From contig CANRPU010000005.1 of the NCBI GenBank assembly GCA_947632555.1, positions 118,625-182,624 of the forward strand: 64,000 bases of DNA, in the 5' to 3' direction. Below are positions 15,061-25,272 of this stretch, piece after piece. The notes beneath the pieces are model-generated. The model was not told the DNA's origin. It made no database searches and saw only the letters and a program-made list of their open reading frames with translations. Numbering within the stretch: the first letter of the stretch is position 1; every line of letters begins with the position of its first letter. The translations under genes were made by a program, and so were the position numbers. The DNA is from an uncultured Lachnospiraceae bacterium. Lineage in GTDB: Bacteria; Bacillota; Clostridia; Lachnospirales; Lachnospiraceae.

Positions 15061-17061
15061 CTATACCCGGAACGCCGCCACCGTCTGGTTCAGCTCTCTG
15101 CTCATGCGGGCCAGCTCGCTGACGCTGTTCATGATCTCGCCGGACTCCCTGTCGGAATCCTGTACGGAGTTCTCGATGCTTTCCACACAGGAGGCAAGGC
15201 TTTCCGTCAGCTCCGCGATGCGGGATATGGACTCGTTGATGCCGGTCATGCTGGCGCTCATCTCCTGGGAAGAAGCCCCCAGATCACTGGATACGTCATT
15301 GTAGAAAACCGCATCCTCCTCGTACTGTTTGGCGATCTTTATCATATTCTGATAATCGGCTACGACCTTGTCATTCATAAACTTCAGGATCTTGCCAGAG
15401 CTTTCGGACAGATGTCCCACGCTTTCCACGATCACTTCCGTTACCCGGTGTATCTTATCCACGGCTTCTCTGGAGTGATCCGCCAGTACCCTGATCTCCT
15501 CCGCCACCACGGCGAAGCCCTTGCCCGCATCCCCGGCCCTGGCCGCTTCAATGGAAGCGTTCAGCGCCAGCAGGTTGGTCTGGGAGCTGATAGCCAGGAT
15601 CTCCTCTGTCAGGCTGTCGATCTCCTGTACTCTGCGGCTTTCCTCAATGGCCTTCTCCAGTTCATCCTTGGTTTCTCTGTAAAGAGCGTCCGCCTGATTG
15701 CCGGACTCCATGGAAGAGGTATACAGGCTTCTGGCCCTTTCCATAATATCGCTGGACTGTACGGCGGCTTCCACCGCCTTCTGCGCCACCGCGTCGATAG
15801 CCTTCCCCAGTTCCTCGCCGGTCACATTGATATCCGCCGCCATGTTCCTGGCTTCCCCGGTCTGCCGGGAAACGGTTTCCACCGTCCTGGCGATCTGGGA
15901 AACATTCCCGTTGAGCGCCTGCATCTTACCGGAAATATCCGCCGTAACGCCGTCAATATTGTCCGCTTCCGACTTGGTATTCAGGATAATGCCGCGGATC
16001 TGTTTCTTTACATTGACCGTAGCCACCCGGATCTGCTCGGTTTCATTTTTATATTCTCTGGGAATACTCTTTTCCACCACGGTATTCTCCGAAAAATCTC
16101 CGGAAGCAAACTGCTTTAAGGTCTGTATGGGAGCTAAGGACACGCCGATCAGCCCCGTCATGATGACCGCGGTCAGCACGATCGCCACAGCCGCGATGAT
16201 AACTCCCACTATGATCAGGGAAAAGACAACGCCCACCACATTGGCGGAAGGAAGCACAACGCCCACCTTCCAGTCGCAGTTTCTGACCAGGGCCGCCGCG
16301 AAGTAACAGCTTTTACCGTTGTAGTCGGAGGTTTTGACTATCGTTTCACCGGGGTTGGCGATCACGCCTTCCAGCGCCGGCATAACGGAAGTGACCACGA
16401 CCGCGCTGTCTTCCGTAGGCTGGTAATCACTGTTGGGGTGCGTGATATAATTGTTGCTGCTGTCCACCAGATAACCGTATACGCCGTTTTCGTAGTTGAT
16501 GCTGCCCGTCAGTTCCGTCACTGTAGTCAGCTTTACGTCGGCGCCGACCACCGCCGCCAGCTTTCCGTTCACGTAAACGGGAGAAGCAATGGTCATGCAC
16601 ATCTGGTTGGTCAGCACGTCCCAGTAGGGATCCGTTACCACGGTGGTGCCGGCCTCAGCCGCCTGCTGATACCAGCCGCGCTCCACGGGATCGTACCCTT
16701 CCGGTATCTCCGCTTCCGCGTTGGACTGCAGGAATTTGGAAGAAGCGGTACCGCAGTAAAGATTCAGCAGCTCGTCCCTGCCCTCCGCGTGGGTATCCAC
16801 CACACTCTGGATAAAAGCGTCGCTCACGTCCCCGGCAGCTTCTATACTGTTGGCGGTGCCCTCCGCCAGCATCATCTCTCCCTCTATCCAGGTATTGATC
16901 TCCTCGGCGTACGTGTCCGCCTGCAGCTGCAGCTCGTTTTTCTGTTTTCCCAGCAGCCTTACGCCCGCCACGCCGCTGATGCCGGCTGTGATCAGAACAA
17001 TTACCGCTACCACAATCAGAATAACACCCGTTGTCAACTTTCCCTTGATCGTCCTACCCAT
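15061..17061 (-). CDS. Methyl-accepting chemotaxis protein with extracellular Cache domain
   Basis: 666 residues from the ATG at 17061, chosen because GGAGAG lies nine bases upstream; longer in-frame starts lack a site. One transmembrane helix at about 10-35, an extracellular dCache-type sensor (about 40-280, with [32 protein letters not shown] typical of the family), a second helix at about 285-315, a HAMP-like linker and a long coiled-coil signalling domain. The signalling tip [27 protein letters not shown] is intact. It would sense a small extracellular ligand, often an amino acid or organic acid, and control CheA. The C-terminal NWETF pentapeptide for CheR is absent. No other chemotaxis genes are in the window. 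The NlpC/P60 gene follows closely. Confidence 0.93.
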   Translation of the reverse strand: MGRTIKGKLTTGVILIVVAVIVLITAGISGVAGVRLLGKQKNELQLQADTYAEEINTWIEGEMMLAEGTANSIEAAGDVSDAFIQSVVDTHAEGRDELLNLYCGTASSKFLQSNAEAEIPEGYDPVERGWYQQAAEAGTTVVTDPYWDVLTNQMCMTIASPVYVNGKLAAVVGADVKLTTVTELTGSINYENGVYGYLVDSSNNYITHPNSDYQPTEDSAVVVTSVMPALEGVIANPGETIVKTSDYNGKSCYFAAALVRNCDWKVGVVLPSANVVGVVFSLIIVGVIIAAVAIVLTAVIMTGLIGVSLAPIQTLKQFASGDFSENTVVEKSIPREYKNETEQIRVATVNVKKQIRGIILNTKSEADNIDGVTADISGKMQALNGNVSQIARTVETVSRQTGEARNMAADINVTGEELGKAIDAVAQKAVEAAVQSSDIMERARSLYTSSMESGNQADALYRETKDELEKAIEESRRVQEIDSLTEEILAISSQTNLLALNASIEAARAGDAGKGFAVVAEEIRVLADHSREAVDKIHRVTEVIVESVGHLSESSGKILKFMNDKVVADYQNMIKIAKQYEEDAVFYNDVSSDLGASSQEMSASMTGINESISRIAELTESLASCVESIENSVQDSDRESGEIMNSVSELARMSRELNQTVAAFRV

Positions 17062-17248
17062 CTTGCCTACTCTCCTTTTACCTTTCGGGCACGCCCGTAT
17101 TTCCCCTCCCCAAGGTCGTTTTCTTTTTGACACGACACTACGCAAATTATACAATAAGCTTCAGAAAAATACAACATTTTTGCGTTTTTCGCTCATATTT
17201 TGCTAACAGGCGCTTTCCTGCCGAAAACCGGAAGGGGAAAGCGGACGA

Positions 17249-17282
17249 TAAAAACGCCTGCCGGCATCGCGGCAGACGTTTT
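17249..17282 (-). terminator. Intrinsic terminator after gltD
   Basis: Stem AACG-CTGCCG / CGGCAG-CGTT with a short loop, followed on the minus strand by TTTTT. It sits about 40 bases after the gltD stop codon. The hairpin is nearly symmetrical but the T run is better on the minus strand. Confidence 0.85.
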
Positions 17283-17322
17283 CCGATCTCTGCTTTTTAT
17301 CTTTCCGTTTTGGTACGGCAGG

Positions 17323-18816
17323 TTACTGCACCGACAGATTGGTATAGCCCATCAGGCTCTCGTCCACATCTCTGGCGGCCTCCCTGCCTTCCCTGATGGC
17401 CCATACCACCAGGGACTGGCCTCTGTGCATATCTCCCGTTACAAACACGTTGTCCACGCTGGTCCGGTATCTTCCCGGCTCGGTTTTTACATTGGTACGC
17501 TCGTTCAATTCCACCTGAAAGGCATCCGTCACATATTTCTGGCTGCCCAGAAAGCCCGCCGCGATCAGTACCACATCCGCTTCCAGAACACTTTCGCTTC
17601 CCGGCACTTCCTTCATATTCATGCGTCCCGTTTCCGGATCCTTTTCCCACTGCAGCTTTACGATCTTCACAGCCTTTAAATTGCCGCTTTTATCTTTGAT
17701 AAATTCCTTGACCGTGGACTCGTAGATCCTGGGATCATGGCCGAATACCGCGATGGCCTCTTCCTGTCCGTAATCCGTTTTCAGCACCTTGGGCCACTCC
17801 GGCCAGGGATTGTTTTCCGCCCTCCGCTCCGGTGCCTTGGGCATCATCTCTATCTGTGTCACCGATTTACAGCCGTGGCGCATGGCGGTGCCCACACAGT
17901 CGTTTCCCGTATCCCCGCCGCCGATGATCACCACATGCTTATCCTTGGTATCAATGTACGCGCCGTCGGTCAGGCCGCTGTCCAGAAGGCTTTTGGTATT
18001 GGCCTTTAAAAAGTCCACGGCAAAATAAATTCCTTTCGCGTCCCTGCCTTCCGCTTTGATATCCCTGGGATTGGACGCGCCGCAGGCCAGCACGACCCTG
18101 TCATATTCCTTCAGCAGCTGGGAGGCCTTGATATCCTTTCCCACGTCCACGCCGGTAAGGAAAGTCACGCCTTCTTCTTCCATCACCTTGATCTTCCGCT
18201 CCACGATCCGCTTTTCCAGCTTCATATTGGGAATGCCGTACATCAGCAGCCCTCCCACTCTGTCGGAACGTTCGTAGACCGTCACCAGATGCCCTCTTTT
18301 GTTCAGCTGGTCCGCCGCCGCCAGGCCCGAAGGCCCGCTGCCCACTACGGCCACCTTTTTGCCCGTGCGCGCGCGGGGAGGTTTGGGCGCCGCATAGCCT
18401 TTCTCATAGGCATTCTCCACGATGGCGTACTCGTTTTCCTTGGTTGCCACGGGTTCGCCGTTCAGCCCGCAGGTGCAGGCCGCCTCGCAGAGCGCGGGAC
18501 ATACTCTGGAAGTAAATTCCGGGAAATTGTTGGTTTTCTTCAGCCTGTAATAGGCCTGTTCCCAGTTGCCCGTATACACCAGGTCGTTCCACTCCGGCAC
18601 CAGATTGTGCAGGGGGCAGCCGCTGGTCATGCCGCAGAGCGTCATGCCGGACTGGCAGAAGGGAACCCCGCATTCCATACAGCGGGCGCCCTGCAGCTGC
18701 TGCTTTTCCCTGGAAAGATGCTCATGAAATTCATTAAAATTTTTGATCCTCTGTCTGGGCTTTACCTCCGCGGAGGTTTCTCGTTGATATTCCATAAAAC
18801 CGGTTGGTTTTCCCAT
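17323..18816 (-). CDS. gltD: Glutamate synthase (NADPH) small subunit
   Basis: 497 residues. It passes electrons from NAD(P)H to the large subunit so that 2-oxoglutarate plus glutamine yields two glutamates. N-terminal iron-sulfur cysteines are visible in CMECGVPFCQSG, CGMTSGCPLHN and CPALCEAACTCG. Next comes the FAD site VVGSGPSGLAAADQL with ERSDRVGGLLMYGIPNMKL, then the NAD(P)H site VVIIGGGDTGNDCVG. The ATG at 18816 is chosen for its AAGGAGG site. It starts 13 bp after the gltB stop and shares the gltB promoter. Confidence 0.96.
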   Translation of the reverse strand: MGKPTGFMEYQRETSAEVKPRQRIKNFNEFHEHLSREKQQLQGARCMECGVPFCQSGMTLCGMTSGCPLHNLVPEWNDLVYTGNWEQAYYRLKKTNNFPEFTSRVCPALCEAACTCGLNGEPVATKENEYAIVENAYEKGYAAPKPPRARTGKKVAVVGSGPSGLAAADQLNKRGHLVTVYERSDRVGGLLMYGIPNMKLEKRIVERKIKVMEEEGVTFLTGVDVGKDIKASQLLKEYDRVVLACGASNPRDIKAEGRDAKGIYFAVDFLKANTKSLLDSGLTDGAYIDTKDKHVVIIGGGDTGNDCVGTAMRHGCKSVTQIEMMPKAPERRAENNPWPEWPKVLKTDYGQEEAIAVFGHDPRIYESTVKEFIKDKSGNLKAVKIVKLQWEKDPETGRMNMKEVPGSESVLEADVVLIAAGFLGSQKYVTDAFQVELNERTNVKTEPGRYRTSVDNVFVTGDMHRGQSLVVWAIREGREAARDVDESLMGYTNLSVQ

Positions 18817-18829
18817 TTTCGCTTCCTCC

Positions 18830-21800
18830 TTATTTGTGCGTATTGGCGTAAAAAGCCTCAATCTGCGCCTGTTCCGCGCTCAGTCCCTTTTCCTCCATCT
18901 GCACGATGGTCTTCAGGACTCTCTCGTAGTCATGGGGGATGATCTTCTTGAACCTGGGAAGGTACTCCCCGAAGTTATCCAGGATCAGCTTGCCCTTTTC
19001 GGAATTAGTGTACGCCACGTGTTCCTTGATCATCTCCTTTAATTCCAGCACATCATATTTGGAAGTTATCTCGTAAGAGGATACCATTTCCTTGTTCAGA
19101 CGCATATACAGATCATTTTCCTCATCCAGCACATAGGCGATACCGCCGCTCATGCCCGCCGCGAAATTCTTGCCGGTCCGTCCCAGCACGACCACGCGGC
19201 CTCCGGTCATATACTCGCAGCCGTGATCTCCCACGCCTTCCACTACGGCCAGCGCGCCGGAGTTGCGGACACAGAACCTCTCTCCCGCCACGCCGTTGAT
19301 AAACGCCTTGCCGCTGGTGGCGCCGTAAAGGGCCACGTTGCCGATGATGATGTTTTCCTCCGCTTTAAAGCGGCTGCCCCGCGGCGGATAGACTACCAGT
19401 TTGCCGCCGGAAAGCCCCTTTCCGAAATAGTCATTGCTGTCACCGGTCAGTTCCAGCGTCAGCCCCTTGGGAATAAACGCGCCAAAGCTCTGTCCGCCGG
19501 CTCCCTTACACAGTACGCGATAGGTGTCCTCCTCCAGGGAATCCCCGAACCTTCTGGTGATCTCGGAGCCCAGGATCGTGCCGAAGGCCCTGTCCGTATT
19601 GGAAACGTCCACTTCAATGCTTCTCTTCTGACCCGCGTTCATGGCCTTGGAAAGCTGCTTTAACAGTACCTTTTCATCCAGGGTATTTTCCAGGTGGAAA
19701 TCATATACCTGCCTGCTGTCAAAGGTTACCTTCTGCTTCATGCCCACGTAGGGATTGTTCAGTATCTGGCTCAGATCCACATGCTTCTGCCGTTCGGTCA
19801 GATTTTCCTTTACCTTCAGCAGATCCGTGCGTCCCACCAGTTCATCCACGGTACGCACGCCCAGTCTGGCCATATATTCCCGCAGCTCCTGCGCGATGAA
19901 CTTCATGAAATTCATCACATATTCCGGTTTGCCCTTAAAATTTTTGCGCAGCTCCGGATTCTGCGTAGCCACGCCCACAGGACAGGTATCCAGATTGCAG
20001 ACACGCATCATCACGCAGCCCATGGTCACCAGGGGCGCCGTGGCGAAACCGAACTCTTCCGCTCCCAGGATGGCGGCGATCGCCACATCCCTTCCGCTCA
20101 TCAGTTTGCCGTCCGTTTCAATCCTGACCTTGTTTCTTAAGCCGTTCATGATCAGCGTCTGGTGCGTTTCCGCCAGCCCCAGTTCCCAGGGCAGGCCCGC
20201 GTTGTGGATAGAACTTCTGGGCGCCGCTCCCGTACCGCCGTCATAGCCGGATACCAGCACCACCTGGGCGCCCGCTTTGGCAACGCCGGCCGCCACAGTG
20301 CCCACGCCCGCTTCGGATACCAGTTTTACGGAAATACGGGCATCCTTGTTGGCGTTTTTCAGATCGTAGATCAGCTGGGCCAGATCCTCGATGGAATAGA
20401 TATCGTGATGAGGCGGAGGAGAGATCAGGCCTACCCCCGGCGTGGAATGACGCGTTTTCGCGATCCACGGGTATACCTTTCCGCCCGGCAAATGTCCTCC
20501 CTCACCGGGCTTGGCCCCCTGGGCCATCTTGATCTGGATCTCCTTGGCGCTTACCAGATAACGGCTGGTCACCCCGAACCGTCCGCTGGCTACCTGTTTG
20601 ATGGCGGAGCAGCGGTCCACGCCGTCCGGTCCCACCGTCATGCGTTCCAGATCCTCTCCGCCCTCGCCGGAGTTGCTCTTCCCGTGCAGTCTGTTCATGG
20701 CGATGGCCATGGTTTCGTGCGCTTCTTTGGAAATGGAACCATAGGACATGGCGCCGGTCTTAAAGCGGGTTACGATCTCTTCCACGCTCTCCACCTGGTC
20801 AATGGGTACGCCCTCCTCGGGATAGTTGAAATCCATCAGCCCGCGCAGATTCCGCACCGCATCCTCGTCGTTGACCAGTGCGGTATACTGTTTAAACAGT
20901 CCGTAATCGCCCCTTCTGGTAGATTCCTGCAGCAGATGGATGGTCGCCGGGTTGTAGAGATGTTCATCGGCGCCGCTGCGCATTTTATGATGTCCCGGAC
21001 TGTCCAGCGTCAGATCGCTTTCCAGCCCCAGCGGGTCGAACGCCTGGGAATGCAACTCATCTACCTGCTTTTCAATATCCTTGATGGTGATGCCCCCTAC
21101 CCGGCACACCGTATTGGTAAAATATTTGTTGATCACCTCTTTGTCAATACCGATGGCCTCAAAGATCTGGGAGCCCTGATAGGACTGGATGGTGCTGATA
21201 CCCATTTTGGAAGCGATCTTGACAATGCCGTGAAGCACCGCGTTATTGTAGTCATCCACCGCGGCATAGTAATCCTTATCCAGCATGTGATTGTCGATTA
21301 GCTCTTTAATGGACTCCTGCGCCAGATAAGGGTTGATCGCGCACGCGCCGTAGCCCAGCAGGGTGGCAAAATGATGCACTTCTCTGGGTTCGCCGGATTC
21401 CAGGATCAGCGCCAGTCTGGTCCTCTTTTTGGTACGCACCAGATACTGGTTCAGAGCGGATACCGCCAGCAGGGAAGGAATGGCCACATGGTTTTCATCC
21501 ACGCCTCTGTCGGAGAGGATCAGCATGTTGATGCCGTCCCTGTACGCTCTGTCCACCTCCACGAACAGGCGGTCTATGGCCCTTTCCAGACTGGTGTTCT
21601 TGTAATAGGTAATGGGGATGACCTCCACCCGGAAGCCCTCCGCTTTCATATTTTTGATCTTCATGATATCCGTGTTGGTCAGGATCGGGTTGTTGACCTT
21701 GAGCACACGGCAGTTTTCCGGTATTTCCTCCAGCACGTTGCCCTCCTGCCCCACGTAGACCGTGGTGGAGGTCACCACCTCTTCCCTGATAGCGTCGATG

Positions 21801-23377
21801 GGCGGGTTGGTAACCTGCGCGAAGAGCTGCTTAAAATAGTGGAACAGCGGATGACGGGTCTTGCTCAATACCGGCAGAGGCGTATCCACGCCCATTGCCG
21901 CAATGGCTTCGGCGCCGTTCTTCGCCATGGGCAGGATACTCTGTTTTAACTCATCATAGGTATACCCAAAGGCTTTCTGCATACGCTGCCGTTCTTCATA
22001 GGAAAATTCCGGCACCCGCAGATTGGGGATCTTTAAGTCGCGCAGCTCCACCAGATTGCTGTCCAGCCATTCGCCATAGGGCTGGGCGGAAGCGTAGCGC
22101 TCCTTTAACTCGTCATCGTCGATCACCCGGCCCTTTACCATATCCACCAGGAGCATCTTGCCGGGACGCAGCCTTTCCTTCAGCACGATCTTAGTGGGAT
22201 CGATATCCAGCACGCCCACCTCGGAAGACAGGATCAGCTGTTCGTCATCCGTGATCAGATAGCGGGAAGGGCGCAGTCCGTTGCGGTCCAGCACCGCCCC
22301 CATGATATCGCCGTCCGTAAACAGAATGGACGCCGGTCCGTCCCAGGGCTCCATCATGGTAGCGTAATACTGGTAAAAGTCCTTTTTGCTCTTGCTCATG
22401 GTCTTATTGTTGGCCCAGGGTTCCGGAATGGTGATCATCACCGCCAGCGGCAGGTCCATGCCGCTCATCACCAGAAATTCCAGGGTATTATCCAGCATCG
22501 CGGAGTCGGAGCCCGTCTTGTTGATGGCGGGCAGTACCTTGTGCATCTGTCCGGAAAGGTGCTCGGATTCCATGTTTTCCTCTCTGGCCAGCATTTTGTC
22601 CGCGTTGCCCCGAATGGTATTGATCTCTCCGTTATGCACGATAAAACGGTTGGGATGCGCTCTTTCCCAGCTGGGGTTGGTATTGGTGGAGAACCGGGAA
22701 TGCACGATGGCCAGCGCCGATTCATAATCCTCGCTCTGCAGGTCCGCGAAGAAGGTACGCAGCTGTCCGACCAGAAACATTCCTTTATATACAATGGTCC
22801 TGCTGGAGAAGGACACCACGTAGGTGTCATCCGTGGACTGCTCGAATACCCTTCTGGCGATATAGAGCCTGCGGTCAAATTCCAGCCCCTTTTCCACACC
22901 GGCCGGCTTTTTTACAAAGGCCTGCATGATATAGGGCATACATTCCACCGCTTTGTGCCCCAGTACGCCGGGATAGGTGGGAACCTCCCTCCAGCCCAGA
23001 AATTCCAGGCCTTCCTTTTCCACGATGATCTCAAACATCTTTCTGGCCTGGTTCCTGCGCAGCTCTTCCTGCGGGAAAAAGAACATGCCCACACCGTATT
23101 CTCTTTCCTCTCCCAGCAGGATCCCCAAAGGTTTGGTCACCCGCTTAAAGAATTTATGGGGAACCTGCGTCAGAATACCCACGCCGTCACCGGTTTTGCC
23201 TTCCGCGTCCTTGCCTGCCCTGTGTTCCAGATTTTCCACGATCTTCAGCGCGTTCTCCACGGTGGCGTGGCTTTTGTGTCCCTTGATGTTGACACAGGCG
23301 CCGATGCCGCAGTTGTCGTGCTCAAAGCTGTCACTGTGCAGAGGTGCTTCCGGTACGGTATTTTTTACATCAAACAT
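18830..23377 (-). CDS. gltB: Glutamate synthase (NADPH) large subunit
   Basis: 1515 residues, normal length. It makes glutamate from glutamine and 2-oxoglutarate with electrons from GltD, the core of ammonium assimilation together with glutamine synthetase. Order of domains: class II glutaminase with Cys23 (HDNCGIGA) that becomes the N-terminal nucleophile after removal of a 22-residue propeptide; the central domain; the FMN-binding synthase domain (GEGGHLPGGKV, SPPPHHDIYSIEDLAQLI); the 3Fe-4S cysteines in CVMMRVCNLDTCPVG; and a C-terminal GXGXG beta-helix (GATSGKAFINGVAGERF). The ATG follows AAAGGAG. The leader carries an intrinsic terminator right after the promoter. Confidence 0.97.
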   Translation of the reverse strand: MFDVKNTVPEAPLHSDSFEHDNCGIGACVNIKGHKSHATVENALKIVENLEHRAGKDAEGKTGDGVGILTQVPHKFFKRVTKPLGILLGEEREYGVGMFFFPQEELRRNQARKMFEIIVEKEGLEFLGWREVPTYPGVLGHKAVECMPYIMQAFVKKPAGVEKGLEFDRRLYIARRVFEQSTDDTYVVSFSSRTIVYKGMFLVGQLRTFFADLQSEDYESALAIVHSRFSTNTNPSWERAHPNRFIVHNGEINTIRGNADKMLAREENMESEHLSGQMHKVLPAINKTGSDSAMLDNTLEFLVMSGMDLPLAVMITIPEPWANNKTMSKSKKDFYQYYATMMEPWDGPASILFTDGDIMGAVLDRNGLRPSRYLITDDEQLILSSEVGVLDIDPTKIVLKERLRPGKMLLVDMVKGRVIDDDELKERYASAQPYGEWLDSNLVELRDLKIPNLRVPEFSYEERQRMQKAFGYTYDELKQSILPMAKNGAEAIAAMGVDTPLPVLSKTRHPLFHYFKQLFAQVTNPPIDAIREEVVTSTTVYVGQEGNVLEEIPENCRVLKVNNPILTNTDIMKIKNMKAEGFRVEVIPITYYKNTSLERAIDRLFVEVDRAYRDGINMLILSDRGVDENHVAIPSLLAVSALNQYLVRTKKRTRLALILESGEPREVHHFATLLGYGACAINPYLAQESIKELIDNHMLDKDYYAAVDDYNNAVLHGIVKIASKMGISTIQSYQGSQIFEAIGIDKEVINKYFTNTVCRVGGITIKDIEKQVDELHSQAFDPLGLESDLTLDSPGHHKMRSGADEHLYNPATIHLLQESTRRGDYGLFKQYTALVNDEDAVRNLRGLMDFNYPEEGVPIDQVESVEEIVTRFKTGAMSYGSISKEAHETMAIAMNRLHGKSNSGEGGEDLERMTVGPDGVDRCSAIKQVASGRFGVTSRYLVSAKEIQIKMAQGAKPGEGGHLPGGKVYPWIAKTRHSTPGVGLISPPPHHDIYSIEDLAQLIYDLKNANKDARISVKLVSEAGVGTVAAGVAKAGAQVVLVSGYDGGTGAAPRSSIHNAGLPWELGLAETHQTLIMNGLRNKVRIETDGKLMSGRDVAIAAILGAEEFGFATAPLVTMGCVMMRVCNLDTCPVGVATQNPELRKNFKGKPEYVMNFMKFIAQELREYMARLGVRTVDELVGRTDLLKVKENLTERQKHVDLSQILNNPYVGMKQKVTFDSRQVYDFHLENTLDEKVLLKQLSKAMNAGQKRSIEVDVSNTDRAFGTILGSEITRRFGDSLEEDTYRVLCKGAGGQSFGAFIPKGLTLELTGDSNDYFGKGLSGGKLVVYPPRGSRFKAEENIIIGNVALYGATSGKAFINGVAGERFCVRNSGALAVVEGVGDHGCEYMTGGRVVVLGRTGKNFAAGMSGGIAYVLDEENDLYMRLNKEMVSSYEITSKYDVLELKEMIKEHVAYTNSEKGKLILDNFGEYLPRFKKIIPHDYERVLKTIVQMEEKGLSAEQAQIEAFYANTHK

Positions 23378-23403
23378 GGCTTAACTCCTTTCGTATTTCC
23401 AAC

Positions 23404-23449
23404 AAAAAAGCCGCGGAGCACCCTTCGCAGGTACGCTCCGTCGCGGCTT
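23404..23449 (-). terminator. Intrinsic terminator in the 5' leader of gltB (possible attenuator)
   Basis: On the minus strand AAGCCGC (23449-23443) pairs with GCGGCTT (23414-23408) and GGAGC with GCTCC, with a GAC bulge and a 15-base loop, then T6 at 23409-23404. It starts about four bases after the predicted transcription start and ends 27 bases before the gltB ATG. It may also serve as terminator of the upstream HAD-CPBP gene. Confidence 0.8.
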
Positions 23450-23458
23450 GCAGGTTTA

Positions 23459-23487
23459 ACTATACACCCTTTTTTCCATTCTGTAAA
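23459..23487 (-). promoter_or_regulatory. Promoter of gltBD
   Basis: Minus strand: -35 TTTACA (23487-23482), 17-base spacer, -10 TATAGT (23464-23459). The predicted start near 23452 places a terminator hairpin at the very beginning of the transcript. Confidence 0.7.
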
Positions 23488-23502
23488 TAGTTTTTTTCTT
23501 TA

Positions 23503-23525
23503 AATTGTCTGACTATTTGACAATT
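23503..23525. promoter_or_regulatory. Inverted repeat upstream of the gltB promoter
   Basis: AATTGTC and GACAATT, perfect 7-bp arms with a 9-base spacer, centred about 30 bases upstream of the -35. Position and form fit an activator or repressor site; the binding protein is unknown. Confidence 0.45.
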
Positions 23526-23584
23526 CTATCATTTTTCTGTTATTGTATCTAAATTTTTCAATTTTGTTCCGTTCCATGCGCAAT

Positions 23585-25135
23585 TCAGGTCCTGTCGCTG
23601 TCATCCGCCGGCATGGGGCGGTTCCGCATGTACCAGCAGACCCCGACGGCCGCGGCTCCCAGTCCCAGCAGCAGCCCGCATCCCGGCCAGGCAGGCGCGA
23701 AATCCGTTCCCGCCGTGCAGACCGTCAGCAGATACGCCGAAACATTGCTGATGGCATGGGCCAGGACCGGTACATAAAAATGTCCGAAATTCTCATAGAA
23801 CCAGGCTATCAGACAGCCCATAAAGAAAGCGTAGCTCCCCTGCACCAGATTTTGATGGTAAACGCCGAAGCAGAAAGCCGACAGCAGCACAGCCGGCAGG
23901 GGTTTTAAATATTTACGCATCCGGTTATAGAGCACGCCCCGGAAAAGCAGTTCTTCCGCTACAGGCACCAGAAGACCGTTCAGGATCAGCCCTACCGGGA
24001 TTGCCGCCGCGTACTGCATGGCACCCGTCTGCTGGAAGGACGCGGAGCTCTGCGTAATGCCCGTCAGGTCATACAGGAGATTCAGTCCCAGCGCGATACC
24101 CAGCGTTCCCAGGGCCATGCAGGCGTAAGCGGCGGGCGTCTTCAGCAGGGAATGCCGGAGCAGACAGGCCTCTTTGGCCTTCTTCAGCTCGTCCCTGGCA
24201 AAAAATTTCCAGGTCACCGCGCCGGCAGCCAGAAATGCCAGTCCGCTCATCAGCGCCACGCCGTTTCCCGTGATCCCGGCCGGCTCTCCCGCCTCATCCC
24301 AATAGATCAGCGCGCTGACGGCTTCTTTCGGCAGGTGGAACGCCATAAAATTTATGATATAATATCCCACATTGGCTCCCATTTCCCTGACAAAATAGTA
24401 AATGAGCGCCGGGAACAGCACATACCACGCCTTGGCCAGGGGCGGCTCCGTTACAGTCCTTTCCGTCCCACGCAGCAGCAGCTTTTCCAGCTCCGCCACG
24501 CTTCTGACAATATAGTCCGGCTTCGCTATCTTCAGCTCGTCCATGGGGCCGTAGCCGTAGGTCACCGCCACGCTTACCAGCCCCGCTTCCTTAGCCGCTT
24601 TCACATCGAATTTTCTGTCCCCCACCATCAGGGTATTCCTTTTTTTCTGTTCGATATCGCCGGCATCTTCCCCGTAAAGCTGCCGCAGGGCTTCCTGCAG
24701 CACTTCCGCCTTATCCGTGCGCGCTCCGTCCAGTTCGCTGCCCACCACCACGTCAAAATAGCGCCGGATATCAAAATGCTCCAGGATCCTCTCCACAAAG
24801 ACCCCGGGCTTGCTGGAGGCCACCGCCAGTTTCTTTTTATTGCCCTTCAGCTTGCGGATCAGCTCCGGGATTCCGTCATAGATCCGGTTTTCAAAGATTC
24901 CCGTATCCCGAAAGCGCTCCCGGTATTTTTCTATGGCGGCCTGCGCCTGTTCCTCGTCAAACCCGTAAAATTCCATAAAGCTGTCCTTCAGAGGCGGCCC
25001 GATAAAGGGCGTCAGCTTGTCCGGGTCCGGCTCCTCTATGCCGAAAGAAGCCAGCGCGTACTGTACGCAGGCGGTGATCCCCTCCTTGGGGTCCGTCAGC
25101 GTGCCGTCCAGATCAAAAAGTATATAGTCGTTCAT
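23585..25135 (-). CDS. HAD phosphatase fused to a CPBP intramembrane protease
   Basis: 516 residues in one uninterrupted frame. Residues 1-215 are a phosphoglycolate-phosphatase-like HAD hydrolase: nucleophile motif FDLDGTLTD (Asp8, Asp10), SSKPG motif II, and GDRKFD with the acidic motif IV. Residues about 235-510 are a multi-pass membrane domain of the CPBP (CaaX protease and bacteriocin-processing, Abi) family, with EELLFRG (EExxxR), FGVYHQN (FxxxH) and HAISN (HxxxN/B) motifs all present. The HAD part should be cytoplasmic. The substrate of neither half is known; a fusion of the two suggests coupling, but that is inference. The ATG overlaps no neighbour; gltB follows after 200 bp with its own promoter. 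Confidence 0.88.
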   Translation of the reverse strand: MNDYILFDLDGTLTDPKEGITACVQYALASFGIEEPDPDKLTPFIGPPLKDSFMEFYGFDEEQAQAAIEKYRERFRDTGIFENRIYDGIPELIRKLKGNKKKLAVASSKPGVFVERILEHFDIRRYFDVVVGSELDGARTDKAEVLQEALRQLYGEDAGDIEQKKRNTLMVGDRKFDVKAAKEAGLVSVAVTYGYGPMDELKIAKPDYIVRSVAELEKLLLRGTERTVTEPPLAKAWYVLFPALIYYFVREMGANVGYYIINFMAFHLPKEAVSALIYWDEAGEPAGITGNGVALMSGLAFLAAGAVTWKFFARDELKKAKEACLLRHSLLKTPAAYACMALGTLGIALGLNLLYDLTGITQSSASFQQTGAMQYAAAIPVGLILNGLLVPVAEELLFRGVLYNRMRKYLKPLPAVLLSAFCFGVYHQNLVQGSYAFFMGCLIAWFYENFGHFYVPVLAHAISNVSAYLLTVCTAGTDFAPAWPGCGLLLGLGAAAVGVCWYMRNRPMPADDSDRT

Positions 25136-25220
25136 GATTCCGCAAACCTTTCCTGATATATTTTCGGTTCTTTTGTTTTTGGTCTTCCGTATCCTTAAAG
25201 TGTAACACAGAATATTTTAC

Positions 25221-25249
25221 TTGACAAACCAAAGAAATCCTTTTATAGT
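25221..25249 (+). promoter_or_regulatory. Promoter of thiT
   Basis: Plus strand: consensus -35 TTGACA (25221-25226), 17-base spacer, -10 TATAGT (25244-25249). The transcript would start just before the TPP riboswitch. Confidence 0.85.
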
Positions 25250-25272
25250 GAGTAAAAATTATACTATCACAT

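Noticed and set aside
13811..15304. Plus-strand frame of 497 codons
   Set aside because: It is antisense to the NlpC/P60 gene, where catalytic motifs and a signal peptide are clear.
23404..23525. gltB leader considered as an ANTAR two-hairpin target or a known glutamine riboswitch
   Set aside because: I see one hairpin only; the loop does not show the conserved ANTAR hexaloop bases, and no match to a named glutamine motif was recognised.
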